DNA of 64,000 nt from Narthecium ossifragum (lineage: Eukaryota; Streptophyta; Magnoliopsida; Dioscoreales; Nartheciaceae): NCBI GenBank assembly GCA_963920575.1, contig OY986963.1, forward strand, positions 1,092,896-1,156,895, written 5' to 3'. Shown here in pieces: positions 1 to 12,517 of the stretch (the first letter of the stretch is position 1; every line of letters starts with the position of its first letter). A model generated the notes under the pieces. That model did no database searches, was not told the DNA's origin, and worked only from the letters and a program-made list of their open reading frames with translations. A program made the translations under genes and the position numbers.

Positions 1-52
1 ATCGAGTGGTTTGGGTCCTAAGTTTTATTTTTCCTTTTCTTGTCATTATTAG

Positions 53-3000
53 GATACGAATGTTGAGATTGGTGGTGCAAGCGAGCCCGTGGTTAAGAAT
101 GGAGATGCTTATGGCGAGAATTCTAATGATATTAACAGTGTAAAAGAGCCTCTGATTAATAAAGATGCCTCTGGCGAGAGCTATTCTATTACTGCCGCAA
201 TCTTACCGTATGTAACACTATCTCTATTTGCAATCATGGATTGAAGTTTACTTCTTGACATCGTGTGTGGTTCTAACTTTAGTAGAGATGGATTGTTCTT
301 TGAAGCTATTCTTTAGTTCTGAGGTCCGCGAATAAACTGTGGCAATTGCTGACCCAGGGGTTTCTTTAGTAGGAAATCTGATGGCAGTATTCTAATTTGT
401 GGGCGAAATGGACACCGTTTATAATGAATTTCTTTTTTTTTTTTGGAACTTGCAGGCCTCTGTTTGTTTCTTGCGTGTTCTTGTTTTTGGATTTGCTGGC
501 AAGTTAATAAGAATGGTTCCATTTAGAAATTGGCTCTTAAGCGGTTTGAAACTAGTTTCAAGAAAATAATATACAGATGCACTCCTGGTTATTGGTTAAG
601 TAAAATTGGACAAATCTCTTGTTTCTTGATGAGTTTTGTATGACTTGTTATTTGCTCCAATGTGATTCAAAGTAAACCCTTGTCTTTTGTCTGTCCTGTT
701 CCTCTAATCTTTTGTGTAACTACTCTTCCTCAAGGAAGCTAGAATCTCTAGGCAGTATTTTGTGATAGAAGTCTTGGTTTTGATTCAAATCTTTATTTTG
801 AAACGAAGATTGTTTGGCCTATGGACATGAGGTTTAACTATAATCTCTATATTGTCGCTGTTAGCAGTTTAGGATTTAAGCATTGAAGAGTGCGCTATTT
901 ACTGAGACTTATGTGATAATCGACTTGATGATCCTCAGGTTCTTGTTTCCAGCTTTAGGAGGACTGCTCTATGGCTATGATATTGGTGCTACCTCTGGAG
1001 CTACAATTTCTATAGTGGTACTTATACCTTTTACATGGAACATTTTCGAATTTTAGAATAATGGTGACTTCTCACATTGTGTGACATTCAAGAAGCAATG
1101 GGATATCGAATCAATTACTGCTTAGCTAAGACACTTCACCCTTCATGTGAGATAGCAAAAATCATTAATTGGTAGTTTTTTTTTTGGCTTTCTCTAGCAT
1201 AGTGTCTTGTAATTGCAATTCGATCTCTGTATCAATTTAGAACAAAAATATGTATGATGTCATCATCTTTTCTGAATTGTGGAGTCTCTTCAAATTTGCT
1301 CTGTTGAATCCTTGAGACATTGACTGTTTAATGACTATTGTTCCTTGCAGTCACCTACATTAAGTGGAACAGCATGGTATGGCTTGAGCTCTGTGGAAGT
1401 TGGGCTTGTGGTGAGTTTGATTATAAGCTACCGTTCCATAGCTTATATTTCGTACTATGTGATGGAATGGTTTACAAGGTTCATTGTTCTCACTTCTCAG
1501 TATTTTTTTTTATGGAATTAATGGATTATGTAATGACTCTGGTATTGCAGGCTAGTGGCTCATTATATGGAGCTTTGACTGGTTCTATTTTGGCCTTTGC
1601 TGTTGCTGATTTTTTAGGTTTGTCTTGTTCGTGTTTACAACCTTTTGATGGTCAACTTTACAGTATCATCATATCTATCACACCTTATTAATGTATTGAC
1701 TAAAGGAAGAAGGAGGGAGTTAATATTCTCCTCCGCGCTCTATTTTTTCGGAGCTCTATTGACGGCATTGGCTCCCAACTTCCCTGTTATGGTGATTGGT
1801 CGCATCATATTTGGCATGGGAATCGGGCTGGTAAAATTAATTTCCTTTGAGCTTTTTTGTTTCAGAAATGAATATGGTCTAAGAAGACATGTAAATTCAA
1901 CTCGATGAGCCTTTTTTTCTCTGAACTAATTGATGGATTATTCATCATTTTGTTTTCTGTTAGTTATTGCTTCATCGTTGCACAAGCATGTGCTCTTTAA
2001 GACGTTCTTTGAAAATGGAAATGCGAGTCGATGTGATTTTGAATATAGACATTTGCTTTTGTATGATCTTCAAGTATTGCTGCTGGAATTTTATGAGTAA
2101 CAGTCATGTGCCAGTTATATATGCTACTTAGATATAGTTGCTCCTGAAATCAATCTTTGGCTATGATCTACTATGACTTTTAAGGTGTCGGGCAGTTTTA
2201 CAGTTCTGCATGCAGTTGATTGGTTTATTTTTCATCAATATACAGAACTTGAATTACTGTTTGTGGTGATATTGAATAGAAAATCCCTGATAGAAAATAT
2301 TTAAACCTGCATGCAGTGGTTTATCACTTTATCCTGATTAAGTTATTAGTCCTCTCAGTTTTGACTAGCCATATATTGCAAGTGCATGTCTGCATGGTTA
2401 CCTTTTGACATTTATTTTCATTTCTGAGCAGATAACTTTTGACAATTGTATTCATGACTTCTCATGGAAGATCTGATTGATAAATGTCCTCTCTAGGCAA
2501 TGCATGCGGCTCCAATGTATATAGCAGAGACTGCCCCTTGTCAAATAAGAGGCACTCTCATCTCTTTGAAGGAATTTTTTATAGTTGCTGGGATGCTTGT
2601 AAGTGCTACTGCTCAAAAAGTTTATCTGCATGTGCATGTGCTTTATTGCTGTAAAAAGTAATGATAGTTCTTGGTTGTCACGTAGTTTGGCTATGTAGCC
2701 AGCAGCCTCTATGTCGATTTGGTTGGTGGATGGCGCTACATGTATGCTACCAGTGTTCCTTTGTGTTTGCTAATGGGAGCTGGCATGTGGTGGCTACCAC
2801 CATCACCCAGGTGGCTGCTTTTATGTGCTGCACAAGGAAAAACAAACATGTTAGATGTCAAAGAGACTGTAATTTGCTGTTTGTGTCAATTGAGGGGTCA
2901 AGTAAGCAATAATTCAGCTCTGGAACAAGTTGATTCGATTCTGTTGGAGCTTTCCTATGGTAATCAAGAGAAAAAAACAACATTTACGGAAATCTTTCAA

Positions 3001-6000
3001 GGAAAATGCTTGAAAGCCTTGACAATCGGTGCAGGATTAGTCTTCTTCCAGCAGGTGCTGTACATACTGTGATTCTGTATATCTGCTGCTTTTTCTCTTA
3101 GCAGATAGACAGTCTGTCAGTGGATTATAAAAGTTTCGTCCTTTGCCTTCTTTTCAGGTGACAGGACAGCCAAGTGTGCTGTATTATGCTGCAACTATCC
3201 TTCAGGTATACCTAATCTTTTGTTGAAGGCTCTTGGTTAGTGTGTTGTTGAAGGCTCTTGGTTAGTGTGAACACTTGAGATCCACTCAAGTTTAAAATCT
3301 TCGTGTTATTTTGCAGAGTGCAGGGTTTTCTGCTGCGTCTGATGCTACCCGTGTTTCAATTCTTATTGGTGCGCTAAAGGTAAATATCTGTTGAGAGAAG
3401 ACTTATTGTGGCCAATGGATCCCTCTTGCAGGTCTAAGGCCTTCATCCATGTTTTTATGAAATTAAGTGTGTTGTAGCTGGTCGTGGAGGTGCTGATGTA
3501 CCAACACTAATTGAATATATGGTTGTCACTTGATATCCACTTCATTCTGAACTTAGAAACAATACCAGCAATTACATTTCACCTATAGCAAAATGTTGCT
3601 CTTTGTTTGATGAGTGAGAATTAAATCAGTTTCCAAGTATTGTGGTCCACCAAAAGGAATGTTTCTCTTGAACCTGTATGTTCAAGTGTTGTGGGAGTTA
3701 TTGTTTATCTCTCCAATGGAACTTAATGGATCATTACAAATGCAAGGCCTAATATGTTGGTCGTTTGTAGCTGATCATGACTGGAATTGCTGTTCTTGTG
3801 GTCGATAGACTTGGCAGAAGACCTTTACTCATTGGAGGTGTTAGCGGGATTGTAAGTTTCTTTCCTCTTGATAAATGGCTTTTTTTGAAGTGTATAGCAT
3901 CATATGTCGTGGAAAGCAACTTTGAGCTTGTAAACTAGTTCTATTTTCTTGCTGCTTGTTTAGTGCTAACTTTGCAGTGGCTGATTCTTCCCTTCCTATA
4001 CCCACTTGGTCATTGTAGTATGGCACTGTCTGTGACACTTAATGAAAGAGTTGGATCACTACCTATAATATGCATCATTTCAAGGCAAGAACAGTAATAT
4101 GCTGGCCAGTCAATGCAAAAGTGCATAACATGTGGGTATTATCTGAAAACAAGACCCCGAAAAATAGCCTTCCAAGTGTAGAAATCCTGCCATGACACTA
4201 AGATGGCATGCAGCTAAGTTAATCCCATACTTGTGTAGAATGTTAAATTTGTCGACGTCTTATGGCCTATGATTTTATTGTTCAAAAACGCAATTCAATT
4301 CGATTTTTATTTTATCTTTTTTTTGCTTACATGATCAACTCTACCAAATTTCCTGCCGAAAATAGGATTATTTCTTAGTTAGTGCTTAATGTTGACGATG
4401 TCACCTTGTGAGGTTGCAGGTTCTCTCTTTGTTCCTCTTGTCATCCTATTACACATTGCAGAAGGACTCACCGCTGGTTGCTGTAATTTCATTGTTATTG
4501 TATGTTGCTTGTTATCAGGTAACCATTACCCTTCTCGTCTAACTTTTCTGTTCTGTAAATTGTACAACATATTCCATCTCAAGTCCAGCTGTGGCTTAGG
4601 TTTAAAAGGCTGCAGTCATATTCTTTTAACGTATGTACATCCAGGATTTATTCATCAGCATCTAGGAACAGGAAAGTATCGAAAAAAATGAAGACATTCG
4701 TCCTTGGTCAAGCTTGTATATGAAGCTGCATTATTGTGTTAGACAATTTAAGGCTGGTAGGCTTGATGATGTTCATTTTAAGTTTGTGTCAGTAGTTCGT
4801 AATGGTTGCACAAATTGCATTCTGCAGAGAAAACAGTGATAACACTACCAAACTTTTCAAGCTATAAGAGGAGCGGTCTCTTAAAGGCTGTGGGGAAGAC
4901 ATTGTCATGTCCTTAGAGTCTGAGTGGGTTTCTAATGTAGTAGACTATGTATGCATTGGCTTATTTAATAGCACAAAACTCCCAAGTGATGAGCACATGT
5001 TCACTTAGGTTAAGTGGGTATCCTACCTACTTTAGAATAAGTGGATATCATACATTTGCACCATGCCGGTCAGTGACTAGCACAACCCCCATACCGCTGG
5101 CACAGCAGTGTTTGCTATTAAACACTCAAATATAATGTAGAAGCTATGTAGTAATATGATAGCTTGCCATCTATTAACAATTTGCACGTGTGGTAGAAGT
5201 TGAAGCCAAAAGTTTTTAACTACCCATGCTAAGCATTAGGCGATTCGAATGAGTTTATGACAAATGCTGTGGCCGTTGGTGACAATTTGTGTCCTAGTAT
5301 TTAGGCTGCAATCAATATAAATAGAGTCAGAGATACAACAAAGTGAATAATAGCTGATGAGAAAAGCTTGACAAGACAGATATGCAACATGAATTGCTAA
5401 GCTTTAATTTACTGGTATTTATAAGTAGAACAGACAAATTTTGGGCTTTCTTATCATATTTATCGGTCTAATTCTCTCTCCACTATTCGAAAAGTTATGG
5501 ACATACCCAACATGAGCAACTTCACATTTTTCATGAATTTTTTCTGTTTTGGCAGTTGTCATTTGGTCCCATTGGTTGGTTGATGATCTCGGAGATATTC
5601 CCGTTACGAGTACGAGGGCGTGGATTAAGCGTAGCAGTGCTTGTTAATTTTGCTTCAAATGCGCTGGTTACTTTTGCTTTCTTGCCATTGGAGGTACACA
5701 TTTTGCTGACTCAATTTGTTTTTGCTTTCTTCCTGCTAGCTTTATGACCAGACCAGACCAGATAATGAACAAAGATGATGAGCAACAGTAATTGCTTTGG
5801 AAATCCATACTTTTCTGCAATATGTGCCTAAAAAAAGTTATGAATATCACTGCCCTGAACTTCACTTGTGAAAACTCTCTTAGGTTTCACTTTCAAGAAT
5901 CAGAACTGCAAATATCAGAACATGGTCATGAGCTTTATTTTACCCGGTTGCAGGTGTTGTTAGGCACCGGAGTCCTATTCGCAGGCTTTGGGTTGATAGC

Positions 6001-6085
6001 TATAATCTCCCTGATCTTCATCTTCTTCGTAGTACCAGAAACAAAGGGTCTCTCACTGGAGGAAATCGAAGCAAAAATATTATGA
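53..6085 (+). CDS. VGT2: Vacuolar-type sugar/H+ symporter (VGT / D-xylose-proton symporter-like), 5' end outside the window
   Basis: This is a major facilitator sugar carrier of about 12 membrane helices that should move glucose or another monosaccharide with protons; Arabidopsis VGT proteins sit in the tonoplast. Thirteen exons were placed: 53-207, 939-1017, 1351-1410, 1551-1617, 1706-1830, 2497-2598, 2686-3054, 3158-3205, 3317-3379, 3771-3851, 4420-4518, 5556-5693 and 5954-6085 (stop TGA). All junctions are GT-AG and the phases close, giving 505 residues. Only the first few codons, with the start, are missing. Visible motifs are PALGGLLYGYDIGAT in helix 1, GRRRE in loop 2-3, PSPRWLL after helix 6, FQQVTGQPSVLYYA, DRLGRRPLLIGG, SFGPIGWLMISEIFPLR and PETKGLSLEEIEAKIL at the end. 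The short acidic N-terminus (EPLIN, then SYSITAAILP) resembles At5g17010 more than the plastid-annotated paralogue At5g59250; this subtype choice is from memory. Substrate and membrane are inferred. Confidence 0.9.
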
Positions 6086-7010
6086 GGTTTTCATACAATT
6101 ACAATAGTCTTATCTTCAATCTGGGAGTAAATAATTTCAAAGCACATATTCCGTTATCTATGGTACTCCACATCTTATATGAATTCAAGTTGGCCCGAGT
6201 GATACTACCATGCACACTGTGGCTTCTTCTGGGGATGTTTGTGCCGGTTCAATGCAAAAGTGGGGAATGTATTTCTAGTACAGTATCAATAGAGTTCTTC
6301 AACATGGAATCAGGATGCCTTGTTGTGTAGTATATATTTCTATCGAGATGCCAAAATAACAGTGTTGTTCTTCGTCCGTGGACATACCTTTATTTGTACT
6401 TACAATTTCTATAAGCCATACATTATCTACTTCTTATAAGAGGTTGAAATATAGGCCGATCACCTTCTGCTATGTAGAAACCTAAATATTAACAATTAAA
6501 TTCTCAAAATCTTAGGGCAACTTGTTGCAGGATCGCATAGAAATCTTAACATTACCTAAATGCGTCCAAGTAATCGAACTAGAATCTGGGGCCCTTATAT
6601 AGTTAATAGAACACATCAAAACCCTTGTGCATGGATAATGGATTGCAGCTGCAAAAAGTAGAAGCTACAAGAAAACCCTCATGTTTCCTCATGACCAACC
6701 CAAATTTAAGTGAAATGGAGCAATCACTAAGGCCAAAATAAGCTCGAGTCTCGTTTACAACATGTTTGGATACACTTTTCCGTCGTCTCAAGTCCTCTAA
6801 TTCCAAGTAGGAGGCTTACATGTGACCCAAAAAAAAGGGCAATGGACAATGAGATTTGCGTATTCATCCCCACTGAACCATGCCACAGGGAATGTGCCTT
6901 GATTGCATTTCGAGAACAAAATATGCATTGGTTTCATCAGCAGCAATATGACTTGATTTTGTGTTTAATGATGTCAGTGCCGTCCCAAAAACTTTTGAAG
7001 CTCTTACTGC
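6086..7010. other. Convergent intergenic region between the symporter and the small basic gene
   Basis: The stretch lies between two convergent genes and should hold both 3' UTRs. I see no coding exon that can be supported, no tRNA-like structure and no clear repeat. Short open frames here are chance frames in AT-rich DNA. Confidence 0.6.
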
Positions 7011-9129
7011 TCATTCTACCATGGCATCTACTTGGCCAGCTTTTGAGGATTGGCTCGACTTTCTAGACTTTTTTTTGCCTCCACCTACAATAGAAAGTAA
7101 TGCATTAAGAAACCCAAGCAATAGAACTTAAACAATGACTAGTAGGACAACTGCAAGGGCAACAACAGCAGCAGAATTTTCTCACACCCGAAGAAAAGTT
7201 TATCGTTAGGACTGCAACAGAAGGCTATATATCCAAAGTAGCAAGGTAACGTATAGAATTTTCTTCCCTCAATGTTAAGATGCTATTTTTTATACTTATC
7301 AAGCAAGTGGATAATGTCTGTCGATAATGATCATGTAATTCATATTCTTTGTTCGATGAGGGCTATCAGCTTTTTCCAGAGCTATAACCCAACAATCTCA
7401 GTTCAAATATCCCTTTCGAGAAATCATATCAATTAGGTGATAATCACATCTATAAAAGTATAGATCACGGAAACAATAAAACCAATGAAGTATTTTAGTC
7501 TACATGCCATTTGTTTCAACCAGAATATAAAACTTGCCTTGGCGTTTTAATTTCTTGATTCGGAGTGTTGAAAACTTCTTTAAATGGAACTTCGTTTGAG
7601 GCTTCTCATTGGTGTCTTTAGAAGTCCCTGAGACCCAGAAATCTAGCAAAATCAACTTCAATACAGGAACAGATGGCATATATGAAATACAACATAACCT
7701 CATTAGGAATTAACTGAACTTGAAATTTTGATTATAAAATAATGGTATGAAGGAAGCATGCAGCCTGATGCATAATTCAGCAGATAGCAACCACAGTTTG
7801 TAATAGAGTACTCCTCAGGCTACCAAGCATGAGAACTTATAAGTTAAAAACCATGATGTCATCTCTTATGACTTTAAGAAAAAATTCTTCCACGAGGAAT
7901 TGCAACCCTCCTGCTTTCCATTTGGTTGTCTCCATCTCTACTTGGCTTTAATCTCTTCATTTTCATCAAGCTCTCTCACATAAGCATATGGCCCTTGAAG
8001 AATCCATATAATCCACATGCAAAGAAGGAAGCACCACCAAGTGTCGTCCATCTTTGCCCTCATTAGACTGGCATCCTTGCAAAGAGGCATGCAAAACCAG
8101 TCTTCATCCTTCTCAGCCTCACTAGACTAGCAGATCAACAACCCATGAGACGAAACCAATGGAGTACATCTTAAATCATTTGACCATTTCAGCTTCTCAG
8201 GTACCAAAGTGATACTAGGAAAAAAGAAGCATATGACAAGAGTCTGAAGGCAACAAAACCTTCTCATCACTTCCTGAAACAATTCCTTTTCTCAATTCTC
8301 AACGACTGATATCATCAAAATCAACTTTGTTGACAGAGAAAAGGATTCGGCAGAAGAAACCAGGGAAATGCTTCGTTCCCTCGAAACTGGCATCATAGAA
8401 TTATTTCATATCCCATAGATTCTTGTGTGGCAACATAGGAATTATTTCATCTCGCATATATCCTTGTAGCATATGCCAGGAAACCCATGAAGTTCGCTAG
8501 AACATATAGAACTATGCATCCTGACATGACCAAAAACCCACCAAACATTTTCTCCAAGCGTCTAGAAATTCCAAAAGCTCCACATTATCCAGTTGTCAAA
8601 TATAAACCAAATCGATCTTAAGTGTACTCCAAGATCAGGTGATTGGGATGTACCGGCTTAGCTCCTAATCTAATCAAGTATTGAATCGAAGCTTAACCAA
8701 AACTATAGATGGAAGCATTTAAAACACAGGAGAAAATAAAACAAGCAAATAAAAAGCAAGTTAAGCGCACCCACCTTCACCATCAGCCACCACCATCTCC
8801 ACATCGTCCAACGTAATCAAACCCTTCTCGATCGCCTCCTTCTTCTCCTAAAAACCGATAAATAGAATAATAATAATAAAAATCACACTAGATCCGAGTA
8901 AAAATTAAAATTAAAAAAAAAAACAAATATTGGGATCATATCATGCATCTAAGAATGAATCGAATACCCTCTCCCATTTCTTGAAGAGCTTTCGCTGGCG
9001 CTTGCCGGAGATGGATACAGGAGGAGTCCTCTGCTTCAGCTTGTGGGTAAAGGGGTCGCCGTGGATTGCTCGCTTCCTGTCATGGACCCGCTCTCGCCGC
9101 TGCTTCATGGTCACGTTGAACGGAGCCAT
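7011..9129 (-). CDS. Small Lys/Arg-rich conserved plant protein of unknown function (132 aa)
   Basis: Four minus-strand exons give 132 residues: 9129-8968, 8847-8775, 7627-7538 and 7084-7011 (stop TGA). The protein starts MAPFNVTMKQRRERVHDRKR, continues with SISGKRQRKLFKKWER, then an acidic amphipathic stretch (EKGLITLDDVEM), a second basic block (TKFHLKKFSTLRIKKLKR), a GGGKKKSRKSS segment and the C-terminus VDAMVE. I recall plant homologues with the same block order and a similar end, but I know no tested function. The charge pattern and the telo-box at the start would suit a nuclear or nucleolar protein of ribosome biogenesis (inference). The third intron has the donor AAG/GCAAGT, a textbook GC donor; using it is the only way I found to join exon 3 in frame to the VDAMVE exon. 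Reading through instead ends at a TAG at 7500-7502. An in-frame upstream Met at 9144 is possible but lacks the conserved MAPFN start. Confidence 0.82.
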
Positions 9130-9142
9130 GACGTCGGTATCC

Positions 9143-9152
9143 AAACCCTAAA
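9143..9152. promoter_or_regulatory. Telo-box (AAACCCTAAA)
   Basis: The plus strand reads AAACCCTAAA 14 bp upstream of the minus-strand start codon at 9129. In plants, telo-boxes near transcription starts are typical of ribosomal-protein, ribosome-biogenesis and other translation-related genes. It is a single short site, so chance cannot be excluded. Confidence 0.5.
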
Positions 9153-9407
9153 CCCCAAAAGCCCCAGGAAGGAAGTATAGTCTTATTTGAGGCCCGTACT
9201 CGCTATTACGGTTGTCCATTAACCCGATCCGCATCCGTTATTTACTGCCAGAATTGCTATTTGAATTGCTAATTGATTTGTTACTACTACCTAGCGTAGT
9301 TTTGCATCATGCATTATCAGTACCTAAAGAGCTCATATAGAGCTAACCAATAAGTTACACCAATGCAACTTTCACAAATTGCAAAACAAGGTCGATGGAA
9401 CTAGCTA

Positions 9408-9730
9408 GGGCTGCAATCGAGCCGAGCCGAACTTTGGTTTGCTCAAGTTTGAGCCCGGCTCTTTTAATCGAGCTTTAGTCGAGCCTCAAAGCCCACCTTG
9501 AGTTCGGCTCATAATAGCTAAATTTTGGGTCGTGCTCGGCTCGTGAGGTTTCGAAAGTAATTGAGCCTTTACACTACATTTATCTAATAATTTTTTTATT
9601 ATCTAAAAAAACTTAAACGGGCCGAGCTTAATCGAGCCAAGCCCAAAGTGTTCTAAGAATCGACCCATATTTGTGGCTCGTACTCGGATCAAGCTCGAGC
9701 CCAAGCTTCTCAATTATAGCTTGGCTCGTA
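9408..9730. repeat. GAGCC/GGCTC-rich dispersed repeat
   Basis: About 320 bp packed with GAGCC, GGCTC, CGAGC and GCTCG words, for example CGAGCCGAGCCGAAC at the left and GCTCGAGCCCAAGC at the right. There is no sustained frame. The word pattern resembles a repeat common in plant genomes, probably a non-autonomous transposon. No clean terminal repeats or target duplication could be set. The following 9740-9950, around AGAGCATCTGCATC, may belong to a second degraded MITE. Confidence 0.5.
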
Positions 9731-9974
9731 TATAACCTTAAAGAGCATCTGCATCATATATTGTAAAAGACCCTTTTACTATGATGTAGAGATGCTGCGG
9801 TGCATATTTGGTCAAAATGTTCACCGCATCATCTCCCGTAAGAAAATTATAAACTAGAGATTTGCTACAGTAATACTCTACACTCTACATCTAAAGTATA
9901 GCAATTGTAACAACTATTAAGTCATATAATATGAACTTCTGGCCTTTTTTGATTCATTATAAAACCTATTTTAT

Positions 9975-10335
9975 CTTCTTATTTTTTCTCCAAACCCATA
10001 TTGTCCAATAAATAACAAATAATAAAATATTATGATTTTCATATTCTAATACTTCCAAATAATAATGAATTACTATTATATAGTTATTTAATAATAAAAT
10101 GTGATTTTTTTCTTTTTAAAAATATATTCTCCAAATCCATTTATTCTTTTTAAAAATCTCTTCTCCAAACCCATCTTCTCCCATGAATAAGTAGTAATAA
10201 TATTATTATGGTTTCCAGATTTTATTACTTTCAAATGCTAATATATTAGCATTATTAGTTAATTAAAAATAAAATGTGACTTTTTTTTTCTTTTTAAAAT
10301 CTCTTCTCCAAACCCAAATCGTTTTCTCTCTTCTC
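9975..10335. repeat. Diverged direct duplication, unit about 165 bp, AT-rich
   Basis: The words TTCTCCAAACCCAT, an AT-rich middle with TACTTCCAAAT or TACTTTCAAAT, and AATAAAATGTGA followed by a T-tract and TTTTTAAAA occur in the same order twice, near 9975-10130 and 10146-10310. A third partial start lies at 10300-10345. The copies differ by many substitutions, so the duplication is old. No coding content is seen. Confidence 0.6.
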
Positions 10336-10339
10336 CAAA

Positions 10340-11102
10340 CCCAAACTTGTCAGCGATGCCAGGTAGATGCGGAAGCTTTGGAGCATGTTCTGTGTGAATG
10401 TCCTCGTTCAAGGGCGATCTGGGAGGCTATTCTTCAGCAAACAGGGGAGGTGAGGTGATAGAGGATTGGTCTATTCCGAGGTGTTTTCAACTCGTCTCGT
10501 CCTCATCGAAGCAGGAATCATCGGTCTTGTTAAAAACTACGATTGCCTATGCTCTTTGGGTAATTTGGAAAGCCCGATGTGCTGCGTATGGAGTAATGGA
10601 GTAGATGATGGCGTTCCCTTCAACCTTGTACTCGGAGTTGGGTGGGGGCCAGAGAGTACAGATTGATGCTTCCGTGGGAATTTCCGATGGGTTGATCGGT
10701 TTGGGGGTTGCTTGTGTTGATAGCATGGAGGACTTGGATTAGACGTCATCGGATGCGTGCCCCATTCCGGTGATGGATGCTGTGCTGGAAGGAGAGCTCC
10801 GGGCTATTCAATTGGCGTTGGATGCAAGTCTGATGCGTGGGATCAGGGAGATCTGTATTGAAAGTGATTCGTTTAGCTTGGTGGAAGGCCGATTTCCTAC
10901 ATCATCCCATTTGGTTGCTTTGTTACAGTGTATTTGGGGTTCTTGTTGGCAAGTTTGTAACTTGCTGGTTTCTTTGCTTTGCATTCCCAGGGAGAATAAT
11001 GGGCCCGGTCCCTGCATGCCGTTCTGTCTGGTTCTAGTTGCGTGGAGTCTTGTATGAAATAATGAAGTTCCCAGCCTTTGGGCTCAATTATTTAAAAAAA
11101 AA
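10340..11102 (+). mobile_element. LINE (non-LTR retrotransposon) 3'-terminal fragment, degenerate
   Basis: This is the tail of a plant L1-like ORF2. Near 10345-10455 a reverse-transcriptase zinc-binding motif is readable (CQRCQVDAEALEHVLCECP, then RSRAIWEAI). It is followed by a linker (YALWVIWKARCAAYG) near 10545. From about 10660 to 10880 an RNase H-like region follows (IDASVGISDGLIGLGVAC, then DAVLEGELRAIQLALDAS and CIESDSFSLVEG). A stop near 10740 and frame changes show it is dead. The end CCCAGCCTTTGGGCTCAATT leads into an A-run at 11092-11101, as expected for target-primed insertion. The same tail motif, in reverse, ends the small LINE insertion at 62836-62904. Everything upstream of the zinc knuckle is lost. 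Confidence 0.8.
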
Positions 11103-12517
11103 CACTGTTGCTTATAATTAACAGGCCCTAATTCTTCCAACTGGTTTTGTGCTTTTATTCCTCTGCTCATGTGGTCCTGCATGGCTACATGATGAAATCA
11201 TTCTCCTGCTGGAATTGGATATGTAATAGAGCCTTTTTTTTCGTGGTCTATGCATGAGTATGTATATAATCATTTCCCTTACAATCATATGCAATTAGCT
11301 ATTATTAACAGAATTTTGTAAGCATCACAATTTTAGAGTACAGTTTTTTTATTTATGTGTATCAATTAATTTGATATAGTCGAGTTACATCTTAAAATGA
11401 TTGTGAATAAAATTGGCAAGCACTGCCAGCTTATGGCCACGTTTGTTGGTATAATTGGCAACCTGAGTTGAATCAGACTCCCTTGTATAATTAATTGACA
11501 GATATGTTAATTCTATGGGACATTCCAAGTAGAAGTAGAAGTGGATCCAATCATAGCCTTCTCTGTTATAATATAACCACGGGCAAGGACGTGCTAAGAA
11601 TCACAAATAATACGGCGCAATTGGTTCCTCACTGGGACGATGCTTGCCCACCCCGAGGCCGCGGCGCGATATAAGGAACCAGGTGGCTCTTATGATTCAT
11701 ATATCACGTTATAAAAGCTGTCTCATATATTAGTAGACGTAGGTTGCTTATCCCGGGGAGACGAGATAAGACACAGACGGTCAAGATCTTCCATCATCTA
11801 TCCGATCCGGTGGTCCCACTGTATGGCACAGTTGGATCGGGAATCGGGCGGGTCCGGGTGGGACCTTCTCGTTATGAGAGGAGTTTGAGACGGTTTCCGC
11901 TTTTGTATGTGTGGGTGGTCGACTCGTGGGCATCCTTTTCTCAACCCTTTTGTTCCTGCGGCATAAGCTAAAAGCCTCTCACACCTTATGCGTGTTCTCT
12001 TCCCATTGCTCAGATACAAGCTCAGAACGGTTGACAAATAACCTTTGAAAAACTCAAGTACACCATATTTTTTTACTAAATATAGCATACTTCTTTTCAT
12101 GTTCAATGGTTGGCAACCCACATGTAACATAATAATAATAATGCAGCAGAGCTAATTTGGAAATGTTTTTCCTTTTCCCTAAGAACAGCATTGCCCATTG
12201 CAAAAAATCACAAAAATAGCATTGCTTCCGTTACCCATCTTAAACTGATCCGGAGGAGCATCACAACAAGCACTCTCTCTTCCAGCCCAGACCACACTGA
12301 ACCAGAGCACTCTCCTCTCTCTCTCCTCACTCTCTCTTTCTCTCTCTCATCCCACCTCTCTTCCACATTCCCATATTCCTTCTCTCTCCACCACCAACCC
12401 CGCGCTGCTTTACTTTACCCCCATCGGCCCACCCTTCTCGCTTTCTCTCTCTCGAGCCATTACCAACCGAAGAAGGCTACTTTCTCTCCTCTCCGAACTC
12501 CATAGCCCAAGCTCTGA
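11103..12517. other. Upstream region and 5' leader of the OSCA1-type gene
   Basis: No coding exon is supported. 11640-12000 is locally GC-rich with no frame I recognise. From about 12290 to 12460 the plus strand is a CT-rich tract (CTCTCTC mixed with CCACC), typical of a plant 5' leader, just before the start codon at 12518. Confidence 0.5.

Noticed and set aside
7500..7537. Read-through of exon 3 of the small basic gene to the TAG at 7500
   Set aside because: A GC donor at 7538 joins in frame to an exon with the conserved VDAMVE end, which fits homologues better.
8761..8774. Stop TAA at 8761 as the end of the small basic gene
   Set aside because: The GT donor at 8774 joins to the TKFHLKK exon expected for the family.
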